Assembly: GCA_036961345.1 (NCBI GenBank)
Contig: JBALVT010000002.1
Location: forward strand, 23,978-87,977
Length of the DNA stretch: 64,000 bases
Reading direction: 5' to 3'
Source of the DNA: JBALVT01 sp036961345
GTDB taxonomy: Bacteria > Pseudomonadota > Gammaproteobacteria > Pseudomonadales > Halieaceae
Shown here: positions 16,955 to 26,647 of the stretch, in pieces
Layout of the letters: the number at the start of each line of letters is the position of its first letter
How positions within the stretch are numbered: position 1 is the stretch's first letter
Notes under the pieces: generated by a model
Seen by the model: only the letters and a program-made list of their open reading frames with translations
Database searches by the model: none
Told to the model about the DNA's origin: nothing
Made by a program: the position numbers and the translations under genes

Positions 16955-18448
16955 TTACTCGCTTTCCTCGGCAAACCAGGGTGCTCTTGCGGTCATGATA
17001 AGTTCACCCGCGCGTTCTTCTGTCATATCCGGAATATCCATCAGATCATCAAGGGCCTGTTCAGCCAGATCTTCCATGGTGATAATTTCGCGACTCGCCA
17101 GAATGTAGGCCAAATGTTTGTCCATGCCATCCATTGTTAGCAAATCTTCTGCCGGCTCATTTTCACCAAGCTGCTCTTCAGAAGCGATCGCCTGAGTCAA
17201 AAGTGCATCTTTGGCACGAGCACGCAATTCCTCAGAAATTTCTTCATCGAAGCCGTCAATAGACATCATTTCTTCGAGTGGCACATAGGCAACTTCTTCT
17301 AGCGATGTAAAACCTTCTTCAGCAAGAATTTCAGCCACGTCTTCATCAATATCGAGTTGCGTAACAAAAACCTGAATGATTTCCCCGGCCTCAGCTTCAT
17401 GTTTGTCAGCCGCTTCATCGGTACTCATAACGTTGATCGTCCAGCCAGTCAGCTCACTTGCCAGACGAACATTCTGTCCGCTGCGACCGATGGCCTGGGC
17501 CAGATTGTCTGCCGATACAGCCACATCCATCACCTGGCTGTCTTCTTCTACAACAATCGATTCAACTTCCGCCGGCGCCATGGCATTAATCACCAACTGT
17601 GCAGGATTATCGTCCCACAACACGATATCAACTCTTTCATTGTCCAGTTCATTGGAAACAGCCTGCACCCGGGAGCCGCGCATACCGACACAGGCACCCA
17701 CCGGATCAATTCGCTGATCATTAGTCTTAACCGCAATTTTCGCCCTTGAACCTGGATCTCTGGCCGCCGCGCGAATCTGGATAACCTCTTCAGAAATTTC
17801 CGGCACTTCGATCTTGAACAGTTCAATCAACATCTGCGGACAAGATCGGCTGAGAATCAATTGTGGCCCGCGGGACTCGGTGCTAATTTCAATAAGAATG
17901 GCACGTACCCGATCGTTAACACGGAAAGTCTCCCTGCCAACCAGTTGTTCTCTGGGCAACAGGCCTTCAGCGTTATTACCCAAATCAACAATAACGTTAT
18001 CGCGGGTCACTTTTTTGACAGTACCAGCAACCAACTCACCAACCCTGTCCATATACTGCTCAACGACTTGAGCTCGTTCGGCATCGCGCACACGTTGCAC
18101 GATTACCTGCTTGGCTGTTTGTGCCGCTATTCGGCCAAAACCAACATTTTCGATTGCTTCGGTATGAATATCGCCCGGTTTGAGGGACGCTTCAGCTTCC
18201 ACCGCTTCTTCAGTGGTGAATTGTGTACCCAGCAGCGCCATCTCATCATCAGGTACTACTAACCAGCGACGAATGGTTTCATAGTCGCCAGTCTCACGAT
18301 CAATGGTGACTTCGATATCGGCATCTTCGTCGTATCGCTTTTTGGTTGCTGTAGCCAATGCCAATTCTATCGCTTCAAAGATAATGTCCTCGGACACACC
18401 CTTTTCATTCGATACAGCCTCGGCTACCAACAAAATTTCCTTAGTCAT
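16955..18448 (-). CDS. nusA: Transcription termination/antitermination protein NusA
   Basis: Binds RNA polymerase and modulates pausing, termination and antitermination. The 497 residues contain the N-terminal RNAP-binding domain (ALATATKKRYDED), an S1 domain (GELVAGTVKKVTRDNVIVDLG), two KH domains (the segment with DPVGACVGMRGSRVQAV is the conserved KH1 entry) and two acidic C-terminal helix-hairpin-helix repeats typical of Gammaproteobacteria. It is flanked by rimP (30 bp) and infB (57 bp). Confidence 0.97.
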   Translation of the reverse strand: MTKEILLVAEAVSNEKGVSEDIIFEAIELALATATKKRYDEDADIEVTIDRETGDYETIRRWLVVPDDEMALLGTQFTTEEAVEAEASLKPGDIHTEAIENVGFGRIAAQTAKQVIVQRVRDAERAQVVEQYMDRVGELVAGTVKKVTRDNVIVDLGNNAEGLLPREQLVGRETFRVNDRVRAILIEISTESRGPQLILSRSCPQMLIELFKIEVPEISEEVIQIRAAARDPGSRAKIAVKTNDQRIDPVGACVGMRGSRVQAVSNELDNERVDIVLWDDNPAQLVINAMAPAEVESIVVEEDSQVMDVAVSADNLAQAIGRSGQNVRLASELTGWTINVMSTDEAADKHEAEAGEIIQVFVTQLDIDEDVAEILAEEGFTSLEEVAYVPLEEMMSIDGFDEEISEELRARAKDALLTQAIASEEQLGENEPAEDLLTMDGMDKHLAYILASREIITMEDLAEQALDDLMDIPDMTEERAGELIMTARAPWFAEESE

Positions 18449-18478
18449 CTCACGCCTCGCCAGTTCATAAGCTTGTTA

Positions 18479-18934
18479 CTAAACACGCGGTTCAACACGC
18501 GCCTTATCAATATCATCATGAGGCAACAGAAACTCTTCGTCATCGATCTGAACAACGACGTCTGCGCCTTCAATACCCTTTAAAACACCTTTAAACTTGC
18601 GCCGCCCATCAAACGGGTTACGCAAATGTATATCTACCAACTCTCCGACGTAGCCGGGATACTGTTCCAACTTGAATAGACGCCTGTCCATTCCTGGAGA
18701 CGATACTTCCAGCGTATATTCACCGGTAATCGGATCTTCTACATCGAGAATGCCACTGACCTGAGTACTTACGGCTGCGCAGTCATCGGCTGTGATGCCG
18801 CTATCGCGTTCGATATAAATCCGCAGTACGCTATGACGGCCCTGGGAATTGTATTCAATTCCCCACAGAGCAAACCCCATCGCTTTGACGGTTGGCTCAA
18901 GCATCTCCTCTAACTGTCGATCTTTTGTCGCCAC
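18479..18934 (-). CDS. rimP: Ribosome maturation factor RimP
   Basis: Assists 30S subunit assembly. The 151 residues show LEPTVKAMGFALWGIEY, LRIYIERDSGITADDCAAVS and YTLEVSSPGMDRRLF, the family signature. It is the first protein-coding gene of the metY-rimP-nusA-infB unit, 118 bp after the fMet tRNA with an intrinsic terminator in between. Confidence 0.96.
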   Translation of the reverse strand: MATKDRQLEEMLEPTVKAMGFALWGIEYNSQGRHSVLRIYIERDSGITADDCAAVSTQVSGILDVEDPITGEYTLEVSSPGMDRRLFKLEQYPGYVGELVDIHLRNPFDGRRKFKGVLKGIEGADVVVQIDDEEFLLPHDDIDKARVEPRV

Positions 18935-18984
18935 ATTCTCTCCCGTGGATACTGCCCGGACTTGCCTGCGAATATTCCACGTAC

Positions 18985-19012
18985 AAAAAAGCCCCTAAAA
19001 AGGGGCTTTTTT
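18985..19012. terminator. Symmetric intrinsic terminator between fMet tRNA and rimP
   Basis: A perfect GCCCC/GGGGC stem with an AAAAA loop, flanked by A6 and T6, so it works on paper in both directions. For minus-strand transcription it separates the tRNA from rimP. It would end most tRNA transcripts and let a fraction read through into the rimP-pnp operon. Confidence 0.88.
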
Positions 19013-19051
19013 ACAACGTGTCGCCAATCGTTCGATCGCACGACACGTAAT

Positions 19052-19128
<77 letters not shown>

Positions 19129-19213
19129 TCAAAACTTCTCTCGCTGTAAAGGCCCCTTTTGGCACTTCACCTTGGGTCAATCTCGTCATCCCGACCCAAA
19201 TTCGAGGGTGTGC

Positions 19214-19242
19214 ATTATAGGTACCACCCCCTGCTCGGTCAA
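19214..19242 (-). promoter_or_regulatory. Sigma-70 promoter of the fMet tRNA/rimP operon
   Basis: Minus strand: -35 TTGACC (19242-19237), 17-bp spacer, -10 TATAAT (19219-19214), then the GC-rich discriminator GCACACC. Start is predicted near 19207, about 80 nt before the tRNA. The near-consensus boxes and GC discriminator are typical of stable-RNA promoters under stringent control. This is one of the best promoter matches in the window. Confidence 0.85.
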
Positions 19243-19471
19243 CCGCTTAAAAGACGATAAAGGTATTATTTTTCAATTAGTTTTTATCTGTTGGGACGGA
19301 AGAATTTCGCCACTCGCAGACCGATGAATTGCAGTACTTAAACCAGCAGGATTGCACAACCAGGAAGCGACGTAAAATGCCCATGATAGAGCCTCAACCG
19401 CTACTTATAAGTGGCCGGCGAGGTGTGGCCGGCGAGGTGCGGCCGGCGAGGGTCGTCTATTCTTTTTGATA
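19243..19471. other. Spacer between tRNA-Leu and the fMet promoter, with 14-bp tandem repeat
   Basis: The gap between the two tRNA genes is 343 bp in all. Apart from the fMet promoter it holds a 14-bp tandem repeat: GGCCGGCGAGGTG occurs at 19413-19425 and 19427-19439, with a diverged third copy from 19441. The GCCGGC palindromes could fold after tRNA-Leu and help end its transcript, but no U tract follows. I see no gene. Confidence 0.7.
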
Positions 19472-19557
19472 TGGTGCCGAAGGCGGGACTTGAACCCGCA
19501 CGAGCATAGCTCACCACCCCCTCAAGATGGCGTGTCTACCAATTCCACCACTTCGGC
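19472..19557 (-). tRNA. leuU: tRNA-Leu (GAG)
   Basis: An 86-nt class II tRNA with acceptor GCCGAAG/CTTCGGC, discriminator A and encoded CCA. The anticodon loop is TTGAGGG (anticodon GAG) on a CCATC/GGTGG stem, and a long variable arm is present. It begins 10 bp after the secG stop codon, the same arrangement as secG-leuU in E. coli, so it is probably cut from the secG transcript. Confidence 0.95.
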
Positions 19558-19567
19558 TAATTTTTTC

Positions 19568-20005
19568 TCACAGAGCGGGTACATCCTCCTGCGCTGCTTC
19601 CATGTCGGCTGCAGGTTCGGAGAAATTATCCTCAACTTCAGGTACATCGTCACCCAGTATTGCGGCTGCACCGGGAAAATCATCCTCAACCTGCGGAAAA
19701 TCTGAATCAGACTCCGGCTGCACCATTTCGACCGCAGCTGGAAGGTCCAGACCTAGATCATCCACCGGGGTAGATTTGTCACTGGCTATCATTGCCAGCC
19801 CGAAGCTGGATGCAAAAAACGCAACCACCAACCAGGAGGTGGCTGTCGTGAGTACGTTACCGCTGCCATCACTACCAAAAACAGTTTGTGAACCGCCTGC
19901 TCCAAACGAGGCGCCAGCATCGGCACCTTTGCCCTGCTGCAGCATAATCAGGCCGATAATCGCCAGGGCAATCAACAGGTGTACTATTAAAATAATCTGT
20001 TCCAT
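19568..20005 (-). CDS. secG: Preprotein translocase subunit SecG
   Basis: An inner-membrane partner of SecYE. The 145 residues start with the conserved helix ILIVHLLIALAIIGLIMLQQGKGADAG in two parts around LQQG, and a second membrane segment near 57-76 follows the GSQTVFG loop. The C-terminal 60 residues are acidic and proline-containing, longer than in E. coli SecG (110 aa). It lies 51 bp after tpiA and directly before the Leu tRNA. Confidence 0.94.
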   Translation of the reverse strand: MEQIILIVHLLIALAIIGLIMLQQGKGADAGASFGAGGSQTVFGSDGSGNVLTTATSWLVVAFFASSFGLAMIASDKSTPVDDLGLDLPAAVEMVQPESDSDFPQVEDDFPGAAAILGDDVPEVEDNFSEPAADMEAAQEDVPAL

Positions 20006-20056
20006 ATCACTTCCGTCCCTCAGGGGACCTTCTATTACGAATTAAACCTGACAATG

Positions 20057-20818
20057 TCAGATTGCGGCAGCTTCAATAATGGCGAGGAATTCCTCGACTA
20101 TCAGCGCAGCCCCACCAACCAACGCACCATCTATATCAGATTGCGCAAACAACTCTCTGGCATTGCCACTCTTAACACTGCCACCGTATAAAATACGGGT
20201 TTTGTTTTCATCCACTGCTGCGACTTCCGACAAACGCTCGCGGATAAACCCGTGCATCTGCTGAGCCTCTTCCGGCGTCGCCGTCAGGCCAGTGCCAATC
20301 GCCCAGACAGGCTCATAGGCTATTACCAATCGATCAAGGCCGACCTGCCCTTGCAGCGCACCCTCTAACTGTGCGGCCACCACCGTTTTTGCATTGCCAC
20401 CTTCGCGCTGCTCACGGGTTTCACCCACACACAAAATGGGTCCTAAACCTGCTTCTACTACCGCTGCAAGTTTGGCCGCTACCAGATCATCGGATTCGCC
20501 ATGGTACTGACGCCGCTCCGAGTGACCCAAAATAATCCACTCGCAGCCCAGGTCCTGCAGCATGCCTGCGGCAACTTCACCGGTATATGCCCCCGAGGAC
20601 ATGTGACTACAATCCTGCGCACCCACAGAAATAGGTGAGTCTTCACACAGCGCCAGAGCTTGTGCGAGGTGCACGTACGTAGGGCAAACGACAACGTCAA
20701 CCGGGAACGCACTGGAATCAGGCGATGGTAAGCCCTTCATCAAACCAGGCAGTAATTGCTCAATGCTGACCCGGGAGCCGTGCATTTTCCAGTTACCTGC
20801 TACAAGAGACTTCCGCAT
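20057..20818 (-). CDS. tpiA: Triosephosphate isomerase
   Basis: Interconverts dihydroxyacetone phosphate and glyceraldehyde 3-phosphate. The start RKSLVAGNWKMHG carries the catalytic Asn/Lys, ILGHSERR the electrophilic His, and AYEPVWAIGTG the catalytic Glu. The phosphate loop is LYGGSVKSGN. The 253 residues are of normal length. It lies between glmM and secG, as in many Gammaproteobacteria. Confidence 0.97.
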   Translation of the reverse strand: MRKSLVAGNWKMHGSRVSIEQLLPGLMKGLPSPDSSAFPVDVVVCPTYVHLAQALALCEDSPISVGAQDCSHMSSGAYTGEVAAGMLQDLGCEWIILGHSERRQYHGESDDLVAAKLAAVVEAGLGPILCVGETREQREGGNAKTVVAAQLEGALQGQVGLDRLVIAYEPVWAIGTGLTATPEEAQQMHGFIRERLSEVAAVDENKTRILYGGSVKSGNARELFAQSDIDGALVGGAALIVEEFLAIIEAAAI

Positions 20819-20890
20819 AAGCTACTCCCCGCGAAAAACGGCCGCAATCTTAACCAAGAAAGTGGCGAGTTACAAGCTGTGAGACCAAGC

Positions 20891-22276
20891 TCACCCCAGT
20901 ATTTCCTCTACCTGGGCAGCAAGCCCGGCACAAAGAGACTCAACCTCAGCACCATCTTCCCCCTCCACCATCACGCGTACCAGGGGCTCGGTGCCCGAGG
21001 GTCGCAGCAATACCCTGCCACGCTCGCCCAGTTTTTCCTCTACCGCAGCAACTGCTGCAGTCAACTCGGGGAACTCTGACAAATCTACTTTGTCATTTAT
21101 CCGCACATTGATCATTGTCTGCGGGTATTTCTTCATACCACCGCGCAAAGTTGCCAAATCTGTGCCAGCGGCCTTAAGAGCAACCAAAACCTGCAAGGAG
21201 GCCACTATACCGTCCCCCGTAGTTGTAATGTCCGAGCATATAATATGGCCCGAGGACTCGCCGCCAAGCGACCAGCCCTGTGCTTCCATGACCGCCTTAA
21301 CGTATCGGTCACCCACCTGCGCCCTGTCAAACTGCAGCCCCTGGGCTTTTAACGCGACTTCCAAACCCAGATTAGACATCAGCGTACCAACAACGCCCGC
21401 ATCACTGGTTCCCTGGGCCAATCGATGCATTGCCATTATGTAGATCAGTTCATCGCCGTCGACAATATCACCATTCTGATCAACAAATAAAACGCGATCG
21501 CCATCGCCGTCATAGGCTATTCCCAGGTCTGCCTCTTTTTCCCTGACCAACTTGGCCAATGCAGCAGGTTCCGTCGACCCCACCCCTTCGTTGATATTAA
21601 AACCATCGGGCTGAACACCCATGGGGATGACTTCTGCACCCAATTCACCCAGAACACTGGGAGCGATGTGGTAGGTAGCTCCATGTGCGCAATCAACTGC
21701 AATACGCAAACCCCTGAGACTGAATCCTTCCGGGACGGTGGATTTGCAGAATTCTATATATCGGCCAGCGGCATCAACAACCCTGACCACCTTGCCAATA
21801 TCGCGAGACATAACAGTTTTGATATCTTCATCAAGCTGCGCTTCTATCGCGTGCTCAATATCATCGGGAAGCTTCGAACCTGCTGCGGAGAAAAACTTGA
21901 TGCCGTTATCGTAAAACGGATTGTGCGAGGCGCTGATGACGATACCTGCAACCGCATTGTGAGTTCGCGTCATCATGGCAACTGCGGGTGTTGGCATAGG
22001 CCCCAGCAGTTTTACGTCGACACCGGCAGCAACCAGCCCGGCCTCAAGTGCCGACTCGAACATATAACCCGAAATCCGCGTATCCTTACCAATAATTACC
22101 GTGCAGCGGTTTCCGCCCTGGGACCCCCTGCCATCTCGGTAACCGTCACCCTCACTGGCACGCGTTGCGAACACGCGACCACAGGCAAAACCAAGCCGCA
22201 ACATGAAGTCAGGGGTAATCGGCTGGTCTCCCACCGATCCGCGAATTCCATCAGTTCCAAAATAACGTTTAGACAT
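20891..22276 (-). CDS. glmM: Phosphoglucosamine mutase
   Basis: Converts glucosamine-6-phosphate to glucosamine-1-phosphate for peptidoglycan and LPS precursors. The 461 residues show KRYFGTDGIRG, the active phosphoserine motif ISASHNP (Ser117), the Mg loop DGDGDR and the phosphate-binding RPSGTEPLVRVM. Residues about 41-58 (EGDGYRDGRGSQGG) form a Gly-rich insertion relative to E. coli GlmM (445 aa). The start overlaps the folP stop by 8 bp. Confidence 0.96.
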   Translation of the reverse strand: MSKRYFGTDGIRGSVGDQPITPDFMLRLGFACGRVFATRASEGDGYRDGRGSQGGNRCTVIIGKDTRISGYMFESALEAGLVAAGVDVKLLGPMPTPAVAMMTRTHNAVAGIVISASHNPFYDNGIKFFSAAGSKLPDDIEHAIEAQLDEDIKTVMSRDIGKVVRVVDAAGRYIEFCKSTVPEGFSLRGLRIAVDCAHGATYHIAPSVLGELGAEVIPMGVQPDGFNINEGVGSTEPAALAKLVREKEADLGIAYDGDGDRVLFVDQNGDIVDGDELIYIMAMHRLAQGTSDAGVVGTLMSNLGLEVALKAQGLQFDRAQVGDRYVKAVMEAQGWSLGGESSGHIICSDITTTGDGIVASLQVLVALKAAGTDLATLRGGMKKYPQTMINVRINDKVDLSEFPELTAAVAAVEEKLGERGRVLLRPSGTEPLVRVMVEGEDGAEVESLCAGLAAQVEEILG

Positions 22277-23153
22277 TATTATTTACTCCCGCCAATGCAA
22301 CAGCCATAGCCACTGCGTCTACAGTTTCGGCCACATCATGTGTTCTTATAATATTCGCGCCACGCTCAACAGCCATAACGGCCAGCGCAAGACTGGCCGC
22401 CATGCGCGAATCCACGTCCCTACCGATGAGCTTCGCAATCATCGATTTTCGGGACAGCCCTGCCAACACCGGCATTCCGCGCATCGCCAACTGCGGTAGC
22501 GCCTGCAATAATTTGAGATTGTGGTCTACGGTCTTGCCAAATCCAAATCCTGGATCAAGCACAATACGGTCACGGTCAATTCCAGCTGCGACACAGGCCT
22601 CTACGCGGCCATCGAGATAATCCCCTACCTCTTTAACAACATCATCATAGTGCGGTGCGCTTTGCATGGTATCGGGATTTCCCTGCATGTGCATCAGACA
22701 TACCGGCAGTCCCGTCGACGCAGCACTGGCAAGTGCACTATCACGACCAAGAGCACGAACATCATTCAGCATCCCGGCTCCTGCTGCGGCCGCATCGATC
22801 ATCAATTGGGGTGAACTGGTATCAACCGAGACAATAACATCCAGCTCGGCAACTATTGCGCGCAACAGCGGAAGCACCCGATCAGCTTCTTGCTCGGCAC
22901 TAACAGGTTTGGCGCCCGGGCGCGTAGACTCGCCGCCAACATCCAACAACCGAGCGCCGGCTTCAACCATCTGTTTGGCGCGCTCAAATGCCCGCTCGAC
23001 ATCGAGTTTACTACCGCTATAAAGCGTACCACCGTCGGAGAATGAATCAGGTGTCGTATTGATAACACCCATAATTACAGGGCTGGACAAATCGAGAGAG
23101 CGGCCGCCACAATCCAGTAGCGCCCGCTCGGTAGAATAATGAGAAAACAACAA
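22269..23153 (-). CDS. folP: Dihydropteroate synthase
   Basis: Condenses p-aminobenzoate with the pterin pyrophosphate made by FolK, and is the sulfonamide target. The first family signature MGVINTTPDSFSDGG and the second (ARLLDVGGESTRPGA) are present, with the phosphate-binding AGLSRKS. The start is TTG: no ATG lies ahead of the conserved first strand, and the frame begins 11 bp after the ftsH stop. It is part of ftsH-folP-glmM. Confidence 0.95.
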   Translation of the reverse strand: MLFSHYSTERALLDCGGRSLDLSSPVIMGVINTTPDSFSDGGTLYSGSKLDVERAFERAKQMVEAGARLLDVGGESTRPGAKPVSAEQEADRVLPLLRAIVAELDVIVSVDTSSPQLMIDAAAAGAGMLNDVRALGRDSALASAASTGLPVCLMHMQGNPDTMQSAPHYDDVVKEVGDYLDGRVEACVAAGIDRDRIVLDPGFGFGKTVDHNLKLLQALPQLAMRGMPVLAGLSRKSMIAKLIGRDVDSRMAASLALAVMAVERGANIIRTHDVAETVDAVAMAVALAGVNNNV

Positions 23154-23164
23154 TGGAACCGGAG

Positions 23165-25102
23165 TTAGTGCTCGCCGGCGGGGCCGCCGATGGGGCCGGT
23201 TGAATCTTTAGCGTCGGCTGCCTGATTGGTACCGGCACTATCACCGCCACCACCGGCATCACCAGCATCACCCCAACCCTTGGGCTCTCTGGGTTTTTTA
23301 CCCAGCATGATATCGTCTATCTGATCACTGTCGATCGTTTCAAACAACATAAGGGCGTCGGCCATGCTGTGCAGCTTGTCGAGATTCTCTTCAAGCAGCG
23401 TTTCGGCCGTGCTGTAGCACTCATCAATAATTCGCCGCACTTCTTCATCAATATTTTTGGCCGTCTCAGCAGACACCGATTTATGCGCCTGCCCCGCGGA
23501 ACGCCCCAGGAAAACCTCTTCCTCGGCTTCGTCATACATCAGCGGACCCATTTTGTCAGACAGGCCCCACTGGGTGACCATTTTTCGGGCTATAGAACTG
23601 GCGCGCTGGATGTCATTGGAAGCCCCGGTTGTAACCCCGTCCTTGCCCAGTGTCATTTCTTCGGCAACACGGCCCCCAAATAAACTGCATATCTGGCTGT
23701 TAATATGTCGGCGACTATGGCTGTAGCGATCTTCCTCAGGAAGAAACATGGTCACACCCAAAGCCCGACCGCGAGGAATAATGCTCACTTTGTAAACAGG
23801 ATCATGCTCTGGTACCAAACGCCCGACGATGGCATGCCCGGCTTCGTGATACGCAGTATTGCGTTTTTCGTCCTCGGACATCACCATAGATTTGCGCTCT
23901 GCGCCCATCATGATTTTATCTTTGGCCAGTTCAAATTGCGCCATACCCACGGTACGAACACCTGCGCGCGCTGCAAACAGAGCCGATTCATTGACCAAAT
24001 TAGCAAGATCGGCACCTGAAAACCCCGGTGTACCGCGGGCAATCTTTGATGCCTCAACGTCTTCAGAAAGTGGCACTTTGCGCATGTGCACCTTGAGGAT
24101 CTGCTCACGACCACGAATATCGGGAAGGCCAACCACCACCTGCCGGTCAAATCGACCGGGACGCAGCAGCGCTGGATCCAATACATCGGGACGGTTAGTC
24201 GCCGCGATAACAATAACGCCATCGTTGACTTCAAAACCGTCCATTTCAACCAGCAACTGGTTCAAGGTTTGCTCGCGCTCATCGTGCCCACCACCAAGGC
24301 CAGCACCTCGATGACGGCCCACGGCATCAATTTCATCAATAAAAATGATACACGGCGCCTGCTTTTTCGCCTGGTCAAACATATCTCGTACGCGAGAGGC
24401 ACCAACACCAACAAACATCTCTACAAAGTCAGAGCCCGATATTGTAAAGAAAGGCACTTTTGCTTCACCGGCGATTGCCTTGGCAAGCAGTGTTTTACCT
24501 GTTCCCGGTTGGCCTACCATCAACACGCCACGAGGTATGCGTCCACCTAACTTTTGAAAACGTGCGGGCTCGCGCAAAAAATCAACCAGTTCCTGCACAT
24601 CTTCCTTGGCTTCATCAACACCGGCAACGTCGGCGAAGGTTGTAGTAATTTGATCTTCCCCAATCAAACGCGCCTTGCTCTTACCAAAGCTCATGGGGCC
24701 GCCACGACCGCCGCCACCACCTTGCATCTGACGCATGAAAAACATAAAAACGGCAATTATGATCAGAATGGGGAAACTGGCAACCAACAGCTGCGTCCAA
24801 ACGCTTTGCTGCTCTGGTTTTCGTCCTTCGACGACAACCTTATGCTCCAGCATGTCATCCATCAGACGGGGATCCTCAATCATCGGACGAATAGTATCGA
24901 ACTGACTGCCGTCATAACGCTCGCCAGAGATGGTTAGGCCATCGACCAGAACCCTCTTCACCTGATCGCGCTGCACCTCAGCAACAAACTCGGAGTAGCC
25001 CAGCTCTTCAGTGGGCGTCTGCATATTAAAATTGTTGAATACCGACAACAAAACGGCGGCTATAACTAGCCAAAGTAATAGATTTTTTGCCATATCATTC
25101 AA
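23165..25102 (-). CDS. ftsH: ATP-dependent zinc metalloprotease FtsH
   Basis: A membrane-anchored AAA protease for quality control of membrane and regulatory proteins. Membrane segments lie at about 7-25 and 104-123 around a periplasmic domain. The AAA domain has Walker A GQPGTGKT (197-204) and the SRH region, and the zinc site HEAGH is clear. The C-terminus is Gly/Asp-rich (GDAGGGGDSAG), a common feature of gammaproteobacterial FtsH. It heads the ftsH-folP-glmM-tpiA-secG run. Confidence 0.97.
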   Translation of the reverse strand: MNDMAKNLLLWLVIAAVLLSVFNNFNMQTPTEELGYSEFVAEVQRDQVKRVLVDGLTISGERYDGSQFDTIRPMIEDPRLMDDMLEHKVVVEGRKPEQQSVWTQLLVASFPILIIIAVFMFFMRQMQGGGGGRGGPMSFGKSKARLIGEDQITTTFADVAGVDEAKEDVQELVDFLREPARFQKLGGRIPRGVLMVGQPGTGKTLLAKAIAGEAKVPFFTISGSDFVEMFVGVGASRVRDMFDQAKKQAPCIIFIDEIDAVGRHRGAGLGGGHDEREQTLNQLLVEMDGFEVNDGVIVIAATNRPDVLDPALLRPGRFDRQVVVGLPDIRGREQILKVHMRKVPLSEDVEASKIARGTPGFSGADLANLVNESALFAARAGVRTVGMAQFELAKDKIMMGAERKSMVMSEDEKRNTAYHEAGHAIVGRLVPEHDPVYKVSIIPRGRALGVTMFLPEEDRYSHSRRHINSQICSLFGGRVAEEMTLGKDGVTTGASNDIQRASSIARKMVTQWGLSDKMGPLMYDEAEEEVFLGRSAGQAHKSVSAETAKNIDEEVRRIIDECYSTAETLLEENLDKLHSMADALMLFETIDSDQIDDIMLGKKPREPKGWGDAGDAGGGGDSAGTNQAADAKDSTGPIGGPAGEH

Positions 25103-25204
25103 TGCTGTATCCTCGTAAACAGGCGGTCAATTCAGTGATGGGCGATACACACGCCCCTCTTCACCTTGGCCGCTACAGCCCTTTACTCCTTTAACTATAG
25201 TCAG

Positions 25205-25210
25205 ATTATA
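25205..25210 (-). promoter_or_regulatory. Candidate -10 box upstream of ftsH
   Basis: A perfect TATAAT on the minus strand about 105 bp before the ftsH start, in the 260-bp gap after rlmE. No good -35 sits at 16-18 bp spacing, so the call is tentative. The rest of the gap shows no gene or clear terminator. Confidence 0.35.
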
Positions 25211-25362
25211 TCCGTTTTACACGGACAAGCTGGAACCACCGGATGGCCCTGCAGCGCTTCAGATGGGTAAAAAGGCCGGAATCCAGCCTGCAATGTACTA
25301 CAATTGGGGCGGCCACTCCATGTTTCAAGCCCTAGGAACAAGCCAATATTGCGTGTGTAAAA

Positions 25363-25995
25363 TTACTCTTGAACGCCTCGGTAGCCCTTGGCGACAATAT
25401 AGACTTCCCGAGAGCGCGGCCGGGATGACTTGGGTTTACGCGTCAGTACCTTATCAAAAGAGTCCTGTGCGGCATGAAATATCTCGTCAAAACCCTCCCC
25501 TTGAAATATTTTGGTGGCAAAAGCCCCTCCAGGAAGCAAAATACGCCTCGCCATATCCAGCGCTAACTCGACTAAATACATAGACCGAGGTTGGTCAACA
25601 GCGTTCATCCCACTCATATTTGGCGCCATATCGGAGACCACTACATCTACAAGCTGCCCATCCAGAGCCTTGAGAATATTTTCAAAAACGGCATCTTCGG
25701 TAAAGTCGCCCTTGATAAACTCAACACCGGCGAGATTATCCATCGACAAAATATCCGACGCGACTATGCGACCGTCGTGCCCGACCAGCTCCGCGGCCAC
25801 CTGTGACCAGCCACCCGGCGCACTGCCCAAGTCCAATACAGTCATACCGGGGAGAAAAAGTTTGTCTTTTTCCTGTATTTCCAGCAATTTATAGCAGGCG
25901 CGAGACCGATAGCCGTCGCGCTGGGCTTGCTGCACATACTGGTCATCGCGATGTTCTTTCAACCAGGCCTTGCTGGATGATTTTTTCTTTGCCAT
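25363..25995 (-). CDS. rlmE: 23S rRNA 2'-O-ribose U2552 methyltransferase
   Basis: The FtsJ/RrmJ methyltransferase acts on the A-loop of the 50S subunit. The 210 residues contain SRACYKLLEI with catalytic Lys36, the SAM motif LDLGSAPGGWSQ (54-65) and the catalytic Asp in VVSDMAPNMSG. It is divergent from yhbY and upstream of ftsH, the same order as E. coli yhbY/rlmE/ftsH. Confidence 0.96.
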   Translation of the reverse strand: MAKKKSSSKAWLKEHRDDQYVQQAQRDGYRSRACYKLLEIQEKDKLFLPGMTVLDLGSAPGGWSQVAAELVGHDGRIVASDILSMDNLAGVEFIKGDFTEDAVFENILKALDGQLVDVVVSDMAPNMSGMNAVDQPRSMYLVELALDMARRILLPGGAFATKIFQGEGFDEIFHAAQDSFDKVLTRKPKSSRPRSREVYIVAKGYRGVQE

Positions 25996-26169
25996 ATTTC
26001 ACTGACTCTCAGACTGGTATCGTGTGGGCACCTGCTTGTGTAGAATGCGGGCTCCTCGCAATAAGCGTCGCACCTTAAGGGGAAATCAATAAACTCACGG
26101 AGTCACTGCATCGCAGTATGCCAAAACCCCTCCTTCACGCGCTAATCGGCGAAACTATTATACCTTGGA

Positions 26170-26490
26170 ATGACTATGAGCAAGAAAGCAAATCAGGACA
26201 TCAAACAACTGCGCGCGATAGGGCACAAGCTCAAACCCGTAGTCACCATCGCCGGAAAAGGGCTGAATGAGAACGTGCTAAAAGAAATCGATCGTGCTCT
26301 GACCGACCATGAATTTATCAAGATTAAACTCGCAGTCGGTGGCGGCGACGCTCGGCAAGCTGTCTCTGCGGAGCTTTGCGAAAGTACCGGTGCAAAAATT
26401 ATTCAAGCCGTAGGTAATGTCATACTGGTACTAAGGCGTTCAAGTAAACCGGACCCCAAACTATCCAATCTAATTCGCCCCGTGGGCTAA
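26170..26490 (+). CDS. yhbY: YhbY family RNA-binding protein
   Basis: A CRS1-YhbY domain protein of 106 residues associated with pre-50S ribosomal particles. The pattern LRAIGHKLKPVVTIAGKGL with a glycine-rich loop, then HEFIKIKLAVGGGDAR and VGNVILVLRR, covers the domain. A second in-frame ATG lies two codons in (26176). It is divergent from rlmE across a 174-bp gap that should contain both promoters. Confidence 0.93.
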   Translation: MTMSKKANQDIKQLRAIGHKLKPVVTIAGKGLNENVLKEIDRALTDHEFIKIKLAVGGGDARQAVSAELCESTGAKIIQAVGNVILVLRRSSKPDPKLSNLIRPVG

Positions 26491-26647
26491 CCACAGCGCA
26501 TTTGAACAACACTGAAACCCAGGTTTAAAACGCGCCATCCATCCTGTGTTTAACATTAAGTTAGACACTTATTGAAGGGAAGTCTTTCGCCCATCGCTCC
26601 ATGTTCGTTATGATGGTTGCAGACACCAGCAACCTGTAGGAGTCGAA

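Noticed and set aside
19413..19452. Possible CRISPR array
   Set aside because: The repeat unit is 14 bp without unique spacers, only three copies, and no cas genes are near. It is a simple tandem repeat.
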